DNA from: Thioalkalivibrio sp.
Lineage (GTDB): Bacteria; Pseudomonadota; Gammaproteobacteria; Ectothiorhodospirales; Ectothiorhodospiraceae
NCBI GenBank assembly: GCA_007133115.1
Contig: SLNI01000283.1
Location: 1-11,410 of the forward strand
Direction: 5' to 3'
DNA: 11,410 nt
The position numbers and the translations under genes were made by a program. A model generated the notes under the pieces. It was not told where the DNA came from. It did no database searches and was given only the letters and a program-made list of their open reading frames with translations. How positions within the stretch are numbered: the first letter of the stretch is position 1; every line of letters begins with the position of its first letter. Shown here piece after piece: positions 7,361-11,410 of the stretch.

Positions 7361-7890
7361 CCGAATCGAGTCATGTAGGCACCCCGCAAGCGCGCATCCC
7401 ATTGCAAAGGCAGCGGCAACGCGGCCTGATCCAGCAGCACCCGCCCGGCCAGACTGTAGCCCAGACCGGGGACCACCGTCCCTGGCTCCACCTCCAGCAC
7501 GACCCGGCCCAGGCGCCGAGCCAGCATTTCGAGGCCGTCGCCCAGCGTGGGTGCCAGCTCGACCCTGCCCTGGTCGAGATCGGTGACCAGGTAATGTCGG
7601 CTCAGCGCGTAGTATTCGAGCCGCACGCGTCGGGCAGCGCTCGCGACCACGCGATCGGTGAAAACACCACGCTGCCGCTCCAGCCGGACTTCCACGCGAA
7701 AATCGAGTCCCACCCCGTTCGCCAACGCTTCGATCAGCACCTCCGGGAGATTCATCTCGAGATCGAGCCGCGCCAGCAGTCGATCATCATCTTCCCACAG
7801 GTGGTCTCCACGCTGTATCTCGCTGGGCAGTCCCGTCGCCGGCATCAGCAGCAGCGAGAGGAGCAGCGCCACCCCGGCCCATCGGCGCAT
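7336..7890 (-). CDS. Exported DUF4390-family protein
   Basis: The product is 184 residues from the ATG at 7888-7890, 4 bases after the rsmB stop. The frame is open further upstream, but that part lies inside rsmB and has no signal. From this ATG the protein opens with MRRWAGVALLLSLLLMPATG, a clean signal peptide of about 20 residues, so the mature part should be periplasmic. The rest looks beta-rich and matches my memory of DUF4390: a DLEMNLPEVLIEALANGV segment (43-60) leading into LDFRVEVRLER (62-72), then RRVRLEYYALSRHYLVT (88-103). The end carries LLDQAALPLPLQ (152-163) and a C-terminal aromatic patch (FGWYRWPLE). No catalytic motif is visible, and the family has no established function that I know of. 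Its 3' end overlaps the start of ntrY by 25 bases, and DUF4390 genes are recurrently found beside rsmB and ntrYX. This suggests, without proving, an extracytoplasmic role linked to NtrY signalling. Confidence 0.85.
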   Translation of the reverse strand: MRRWAGVALLLSLLLMPATGLPSEIQRGDHLWEDDDRLLARLDLEMNLPEVLIEALANGVGLDFRVEVRLERQRGVFTDRVVASAARRVRLEYYALSRHYLVTDLDQGRVELAPTLGDGLEMLARRLGRVVLEVEPGTVVPGLGYSLAGRVLLDQAALPLPLQWDARLRGAYMTRFGWYRWPLE

Positions 7891-7894
7891 CGGT

Positions 7895-9214
7895 TCACGC
7901 ACCCCGGGTGAACAGCGCGTAATAGAAGCCGTCCATGCCTTCGCTCCCAAGAGGAATGCTGCGGCCAACCGGCCGGGCGACGCCCCCCGGAAAATCCAGA
8001 GTTTCGCAGCAAGCTCCAGGCGTAGCGGCAAGCCATGGGGCGACGACACCTTCATTCTCCTCATCGAGGAGAGAGCAGGTGGCGTAGAGCAGGCGACCGC
8101 CGGGTCGCAACAGCGTCCAGGCCGTCTCGAGCAACTGCCGCTGGCGGTGAGCCAGCGCCCCGATGTCCCTTGGACTCCGGAGCAGCTTGATGTCCGGATG
8201 CCGACGGATCACGCCCGTCGCCGAGCAGGGCACGTCGAGCAGGATCGCGTCGAAAAGCGCACCGTCCCACCAGGCATCCGGCCGTGCAAGGTCGCCCACG
8301 ACCATCGCGGCGGGATAACCCAGCCGCCGCAGATTGTCCCGAACCCGCCCAAGGCGGGCACCATCCACGTCCAGCGCGGTGAGCTGCAGATCCCCGTTCG
8401 CACTTTCGAGGAGGTGTCCGGTCTTGCCACCGGGAGCGGCGCAGGCGTCGAGAACGCGTTCCCCACTGCGAGGCGCAAGGAGCCGCGCGGCCCACTGGGC
8501 CGCGGCATCCTGTACCGATAGAAGCCCTTCGCTGAAGCCCGGAAGGCGTTCGACGTCGACGGCGGTTTCGAGGACCAGCGCCGCAGGTCCCGAGGAATGT
8601 TCGGTGACGGCGTGGCCCGCCTCACGCAGACGCCGCTGCATCGCTTCCCGTGAACTTCGGGCGAGATTCACGCGCAACGTCATGGGCGCCGGCAGGGTGG
8701 ACGCTTCGAGTTGCGCTTCCCAGGTATCCGGAAATGCCGAGCGAATGCCGGCGACCAGCCAGGGCGGGCACGCATATCGAAGCGAGGGCGTCCGATTCAT
8801 CGCGGCGCCCATCACGTCGCGCTCACGCAGGGCCCGTCGAAGCAGCGCGTTAACCAGCGGCACCGCGCCGGGGCGCTGCAGAGTCCGGGCCAGTTCAGCC
8901 GTTTCCCGCACCGCCGCGTGATCCGGCGTTCCGAAGTGAAAGAGCTCCGCCAGGCCCTGGCAAAGCAGCACGCGAATGACCGCGTCGCGCGGCTTCAGGG
9001 GGCGCTCCAGCATGCCCTCGACCATGGCATCGAGCCGCAGGTACCAGCGTACCGTGGCGTAAGCCAGCGCGCGGCTCCAGGCCGCCTCGCGCGCCGCCAG
9101 CCCTTCGGTCTCCTCGGCCAGAGAGACGGTCAGCGACTCACCGTCCAGGACCACGCGGCGGACCGCCTCCAACGCCCGGAACCTTGGAATCCAGTCGGTC
9201 CCACGCGCACTCAA
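7895..9214 (-). CDS. rsmB: 16S rRNA (cytosine-967-C5)-methyltransferase RsmB
   Basis: This 439-residue enzyme methylates C967 of 16S rRNA with S-adenosylmethionine. The N-terminal third (about 8-140) is the all-helical NusB-like RNA-binding domain. The C-terminal part is the Rossmann methyltransferase: AdoMet loop DACAAPGGKTGHLLE (256-270), D282 for ribose binding, motif IV DVPCSATGVIRRHPDIK (327-343) with C330, and motif VI YATCSLLDEENE (377-388) with catalytic nucleophile C380. The typical ending GMDGFYYALF (426-435) is present. The two cysteines fit the E. coli pair C325/C375. The start codon is TTG (9214-9212). It overlaps the fmt stop as TTGA and is preceded by GGGAG at 6-base spacing; no ATG occurs nearby in frame, and the length from this TTG fits the family. 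It is the third gene of the def operon, as in many gammaproteobacteria. Confidence 0.96.
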   Translation of the reverse strand: MSARGTDWIPRFRALEAVRRVVLDGESLTVSLAEETEGLAAREAAWSRALAYATVRWYLRLDAMVEGMLERPLKPRDAVIRVLLCQGLAELFHFGTPDHAAVRETAELARTLQRPGAVPLVNALLRRALRERDVMGAAMNRTPSLRYACPPWLVAGIRSAFPDTWEAQLEASTLPAPMTLRVNLARSSREAMQRRLREAGHAVTEHSSGPAALVLETAVDVERLPGFSEGLLSVQDAAAQWAARLLAPRSGERVLDACAAPGGKTGHLLESANGDLQLTALDVDGARLGRVRDNLRRLGYPAAMVVGDLARPDAWWDGALFDAILLDVPCSATGVIRRHPDIKLLRSPRDIGALAHRQRQLLETAWTLLRPGGRLLYATCSLLDEENEGVVAPWLAATPGACCETLDFPGGVARPVGRSIPLGSEGMDGFYYALFTRGA

Positions 9215-10167
9215 GGAGGGCTCCCGAGCCGCCGCCCTGACAACGCCTCCGCATGCGCCCAGGCTTCGGCGGGAATCGGGCGTCGTCCGGGAAGCTGCAC
9301 GCGCAGCAGGCGCAGGACGCCCAGCCCCGTGGCGACATCGACCCCGTCCGCCTGCACGTCGAGAATCGTGCCGGGCAGCGGCTGGGCGAAACCATGCACC
9401 GGAACCTGGACTCGGCTCGCGTGAATCCTCAGGATCCGGTCATCAAGCCGGGTCTGTGCCACGGGCCAGGGGTCGAACGCGCGCACCTGTCGGTCGATCT
9501 CGACGGCGGGCCGGTTCCAGTCGATCCAGGCCTCCTGCTTGTCGATCTTGGATGCGTACTGCACACCCACGTCGCTCTGTGCAAGCGCCGGCACTGATCC
9601 CTCGAGGATCGACGGAAGGTGATCCACCAGCAAGCGCGCGCCCATCTCCGCGAGCCGATCGTGCACCGTCGCGGCCGTCACCCGGTCGTCGAGCGACAAG
9701 TGCGCACAGGCGAAGACGGCGCCGGTGTCCAGCCCCGCCTCCATCCGCATCAGGCAAACCCCGGTTTCGCGATCTCCCGCCAGAATCGCGCGCTGGATCG
9801 GTGCGGCACCGCGCCAGCGCGGCAACAGGGATGCATGCAGGTTCAAGCCACCCAGCCTGGGAATATCCAGCACCGAGGGTGGCAGGATCAGGCCATAGGC
9901 GACCACGACCAGAAGATCCGGCGTCAGCGCCCGAAGCTCCGACTGGGCCTGCGCGGTTTTCAGGGAAGGCGGCTGATACACCGGAAGGCCTGCTGCCTCG
10001 GCCACGCGCTTGACAGGACTGGGCGTCAGTCTGCGACCGCGCCCCGCGGGACGGTCCGGTTGCGTGTAGACGGCCACGGGCGCGCTACCGGACGCGACCA
10101 GCGCCTCCAGGGCGGGAACCGCGAACTCCGGCGTACCGGCATAGACGATGCGCCGGGCTTCGGCCAT
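9211..10167 (-). CDS. fmt: Methionyl-tRNA formyltransferase
   Basis: This 318-residue cytoplasmic enzyme formylates Met-tRNAfMet using 10-formyltetrahydrofolate, enabling translation initiation. The N-terminal formyltransferase domain starts with RIVYAGTPEFAVPALEAL (6-23). It continues with the DRPAGRGRRLTPSPVK loop (38-53) and the signature NLHASLLPRWRGAAPIQRAI (109-128). Catalytic residues N109 and H111 lie in this motif, and D147 lies in GLDTGAVF. The C-terminal OB-like domain includes YASKIDKQEAWIDW (204-217) and RAFDPWPVA (229-237). All key residues are present and the length is normal. I use the ATG at 10165-10167, whose A is also the last base of the def stop (TGATG). A TTG one codon earlier is possible but unlikely. 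No clear Shine-Dalgarno is visible, so translation probably depends on coupling to def. Confidence 0.97.
   Translation of the reverse strand: MAEARRIVYAGTPEFAVPALEALVASGSAPVAVYTQPDRPAGRGRRLTPSPVKRVAEAAGLPVYQPPSLKTAQAQSELRALTPDLLVVVAYGLILPPSVLDIPRLGGLNLHASLLPRWRGAAPIQRAILAGDRETGVCLMRMEAGLDTGAVFACAHLSLDDRVTAATVHDRLAEMGARLLVDHLPSILEGSVPALAQSDVGVQYASKIDKQEAWIDWNRPAVEIDRQVRAFDPWPVAQTRLDDRILRIHASRVQVPVHGFAQPLPGTILDVQADGVDVATGLGVLRLLRVQLPGRRPIPAEAWAHAEALSGRRLGSPP
9221..9225 (-). promoter_or_regulatory. Ribosome binding site that decides the TTG start of rsmB
   Basis: On the minus strand GGGAG lies 6 bases before the TTG that overlaps the fmt stop codon. It is within the last codons of fmt. It supports the otherwise uncommon TTG start of rsmB, since no in-frame ATG is nearby. 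Confidence 0.6.
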
Positions 10168-10709
10168 CAAAGTGACGCGGCGGGCGCGGCCACTCGAGAC
10201 CGCGACGGCGCGGCTTGCGCGCCCTGTTTCTCCAGCTTCTTGCGGATACGGTTGCGCTTCAGGCTCGAGATGTAGTCAACGAAGAGCTTGCCATCCAGGT
10301 GATCGATCTCGTGCTGGATACACACGGCCAGCAGACCGTCCGCCTCCATCTCGAAGGGATTGCCGTCAGGGCCGAGCGCGCGTACGCGGATGCGCTCGGC
10401 GCGACGCACGGTCTCGTAGAAGCCGGGGACCGAGAGACACCCCTCGTCCATTTCCTCTTCCCCTTCGAGCCGAAGAATTTCCGGATTGATCAGGCAATAA
10501 GGCGCGCTTCGGTCCTCCGATACATCCGCGACCAGGATCCTTTTCTGAACATTGATCTGCGTCGCGGCGAGCCCGATACCGGGAGCCGCATACATGGTTT
10601 CGAACATGTCGTCGACGAGCGACCGGACCGATTCATCCACCTCGGAGACCGGTTCCGCGCGCAGACGCAGACGGGGATCGGGAAAATGCAGGATATCTCG
10701 CAATGCCAT
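10167..10709 (-). CDS. def: Peptide deformylase
   Basis: This 180-residue Fe(II)/metal-dependent hydrolase removes the N-formyl group from nascent proteins. All three signatures are intact: motif 1 GIGLAATQ (44-51), motif 2 EGCLSVPG (89-96) with metal ligand C91, and motif 3 QHEIDHLDG (132-140) with ligands H133 and H137 and catalytic E134. The N-terminus [14 protein letters not shown] is typical of the E. coli-like type 1 enzymes. The C-terminus is slightly extended with a low-complexity Ala/Ser/Arg tail (about 163-180) that is unlikely to be catalytic. The start ATG (10707-10709) has GAGG 8 bases upstream. It is the promoter-proximal gene of the minus-strand operon and overlaps fmt by one base. 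The enzyme acts on the products of initiation that Fmt makes possible, so the pairing is functional. Confidence 0.97.
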   Translation of the reverse strand: MALRDILHFPDPRLRLRAEPVSEVDESVRSLVDDMFETMYAAPGIGLAATQINVQKRILVADVSEDRSAPYCLINPEILRLEGEEEMDEGCLSVPGFYETVRRAERIRVRALGPDGNPFEMEADGLLAVCIQHEIDHLDGKLFVDYISSLKRNRIRKKLEKQGAQAAPSRSRVAAPAASL

Positions 10710-10717
10710 CGGGAAAA

Positions 10718-10721
10718 CCTC
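10718..10721 (-). promoter_or_regulatory. Shine-Dalgarno of def
   Basis: GAGG (part of GCGAGG) on the minus strand lies 8 bases before the def ATG. It fits the start chosen for the first gene of the operon. Confidence 0.5.
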
Positions 10722-10782
10722 GCTCTACATACTGTGCTGCCCGGCTTTTTCTGCTAACGTTTAAGAGGGTACGGTGTCGTTT

Positions 10783-10836
10783 CCGGGTTCTCTCTGAAGT
10801 ATATGGGTTCAGGGGTCGGTTTTTCGAGAGAACCGG
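10783..10836. repeat. Inverted repeat enclosing the def promoter
   Basis: GGTTCTCTC (10786-10794) and GAGAGAACC (10826-10834) are perfect reverse complements. Allowing one unpaired G, the arms extend to CCGGGTTCTCTC (10783-10794) and GAGAGAACCGG (10826-10836). The arms are 31 bases apart, with centres 40 bases apart, and they flank the candidate -10. The right arm overlaps the -35. A nested CTGAA/TTCAG pair (10794-10798 and 10808-10812) sits inside. It may be a two-half operator or a structured RNA element; no T-run follows on either strand. Confidence 0.5.
10798..10827 (-). promoter_or_regulatory. Candidate sigma-70 promoter for the def operon
   Basis: On the minus strand TATACT (10803-10798) matches the -10 consensus at five of six positions. 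TCGAAA (10827-10822) matches the -35 consensus at four of six, with an 18-base spacer. Transcription would begin near 10791, leaving a leader of about 80 bases before the def ATG. The site lies in the most AT-rich spot of the divergent intergenic region. A weaker TATGTA closer to def has no good -35. Visual inspection only. Confidence 0.45.
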
Positions 10837-10842
10837 ATGGTT

Positions 10843-10864
10843 GCGCGGGCACTGAGCGCGGGCA
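10843..10864. repeat. Tandem 9-base direct repeat
   Basis: GCGCGGGCA occurs at 10843-10851 and again at 10856-10864, separated by CTGA (13-base period). It lies between the def promoter region and the LysM gene. It could be a pair of protein-binding half sites, or chance in GC-rich DNA. Confidence 0.4.
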
Positions 10865-10947
10865 GGCGGGGTTTTCGGCACAGGCTGAGCGAAAGGTCGC
10901 CCGGATGCGCGTGGATCGACACCGAGACCATCGGGCGCTGCCAGACT

Positions 10948-10953
10948 AGGGGG
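10948..10953 (+). promoter_or_regulatory. Shine-Dalgarno of the LysM lipoprotein gene
   Basis: AGGGGG lies 5 bases before the ATG at 10959. It favours this start over the in-frame ATG at 10971, which has no comparable site. Confidence 0.65.
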
Positions 10954-10958
10954 ATTCG

Positions 10959-11410
10959 ATGCTTCACACCATGGCCCTACCACCAAGCCGCCTTGCCGGC
11001 ATGATCGTCGTGCTCTCGTTTTTCCTCGGGGCCTGCGCGACCACGGTCCCGGAGAGTTCCGCGCCGGCTGCAGAGCCCGAACCCGTTGCCGAGGCACAGG
11101 TGCAGCCCGCACCGGTCCCACCACCGCAGCCGTTGCCCGAGTTCCGACCCGGGGCACCAGAACGCTACGTGGTCCAGCCGGGCGACACCCTCTGGGATCT
11201 TGCGAACACCTACCTCCGAGACCCATGGTACTGGCCGGAGATCTGGCTTTCCAACCCGCAGATTGAGAATCCGCATCTCATCTACCCCGGTGATGTCCTG
11301 AGCATCCACTATATCGAGGGCCAGCCCCGGGTGACCGTCACGGAACGCCTGTCCCCTCAGATCCGCGTCGAACAATTCCCGGACGCGGCGTTCCCGATCG
11401 CGGCGCTGCA
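10959..11410 (+). CDS. LysM-domain lipoprotein, TsaP/PA0020-like (3' end beyond window)
   Basis: The plus-strand frame is open to the window edge, giving 150 codons. The start at 10959 has a strong AGGGGG 5 bases upstream. The N-terminus has a signal peptide ending in a lipobox, LGAC (23-26). C26 should therefore be lipidated, and A27 (not Asp) suggests sorting to the outer membrane. A Pro/Ala/Glu-rich linker (about 31-66) follows. The LysM domain is at about 70-116, beginning YVVQPGDTLWDLANTYLRDP and containing WPEIW, NPQIENPHLIYPGD and VLSI. LysM domains bind peptidoglycan, so the protein probably tethers the outer membrane to the wall. This LysM form divergent from def is typical of PA0020/TsaP-like proteins, which in pilus-bearing species stabilise the type IV pilus secretin. 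The characteristic C-terminal region is outside the window, so a pilus role is only inferred. Its own promoter is not obvious. Confidence 0.88.
   Translation, partial: MLHTMALPPSRLAGMIVVLSFFLGACATTVPESSAPAAEPEPVAEAQVQPAPVPPPQPLPEFRPGAPERYVVQPGDTLWDLANTYLRDPWYWPEIWLSNPQIENPHLIYPGDVLSIHYIEGQPRVTVTERLSPQIRVEQFPDAAFPIAAL

Noticed and set aside
7361..7402. A longer N-terminus for ntrY starting at 7402
   Set aside because: It would overlap DUF4390 by 67 bases, has no Shine-Dalgarno and adds a leader not typical of NtrY; the ATG at 7360 fits better.
7891..8064. A longer DUF4390 frame starting at 8064 inside rsmB
   Set aside because: The added 58 residues lie inside rsmB and would bury the clear signal peptide that begins at the 7890 ATG.
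10740..10752. CCCGGC followed by five T residues as a plus-strand intrinsic terminator
   Set aside because: No stable stem precedes the T-run and no plus-strand gene ends there.
10772..10924. CGGTGTCG (10772-10779) and CGACACCG (10917-10924) as a long-range inverted repeat
   Set aside because: An 8-base match over a 250-base GC-rich region is expected by chance fairly often.
10916..10944. TCGACA as a -35 element for the LysM gene
   Set aside because: No acceptable -10 at 16-19 base spacing, and transcription would begin on top of the Shine-Dalgarno.
1..11410. Mobile elements, CRISPR arrays, tRNA or rRNA genes, defence or toxin-antitoxin modules
   Set aside because: None seen on either strand; gene content is core chromosomal with uniform base composition and tight gene packing.

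Overview
The window is a compact, GC-rich stretch of ordinary chromosome, most likely from a gammaproteobacterium. The gene order def-fmt-rsmB-trkA, with a divergently transcribed LysM protein gene next to def, is a known gammaproteobacterial arrangement. The NtrYX pair and DUF4390 gene inserted between rsmB and trkA, and the GC-rich codon use, point towards a Chromatiales/Ectothiorhodospiraceae-like or related lineage. That placement is inference from gene order and protein character only.

Layout. Ten genes lie on the minus strand and read right to left: def (peptide deformylase), fmt (methionyl-tRNA formyltransferase), rsmB (16S rRNA m5C967 methyltransferase), a small exported DUF4390 protein, ntrY (membrane sensor kinase), ntrX (response regulator), trkA (potassium-uptake NAD-binding regulator), a small TPR protein, an LpxL-type lipid A acyltransferase, and a CHAD-domain protein that runs off the left edge. 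From def to trkA every junction overlaps or is separated by 4 bases (TGATG, TTGA, 4 bp, 25-bp overlap, ATGA, 4 bp), so these seven genes look like one translationally coupled operon. A gap of 84 bases containing a GC-rich inverted repeat separates trkA from the TPR gene. The TPR gene overlaps the acyltransferase gene by ATGA, and CHAD follows 66 bases later. One gene lies on the plus strand at the right edge: a LysM lipoprotein of the TsaP/PA0020-like type, truncated by the window end.

How the genes fit together. def and fmt process the N-terminal formyl-Met cycle, and rsmB modifies the ribosomal P site, so the front of the operon is translation housekeeping. The middle is membrane signalling and ion homeostasis: an exported DUF4390 protein, NtrY with a periplasmic sensing region, NtrX, and TrkA. 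The rear is envelope related (lipid A acylation) plus a CHAD protein, whose family binds polyphosphate.

Non-coding DNA. The only sizeable intergenic region is the 249-base divergent space at 10710-10958. It holds a plausible minus-strand promoter for def, an inverted repeat with 11/12-base arms that encloses this promoter, a tandem 9-base direct repeat, and a strong Shine-Dalgarno sequence for the LysM gene. I see no tRNA, rRNA, CRISPR array, insertion sequence, prophage gene or convincing intrinsic terminator. The region does not look accessory. The points worth a second look are the DUF4390-NtrY coupling, the GAFTGA-less NtrX, and the structured divergent promoter.
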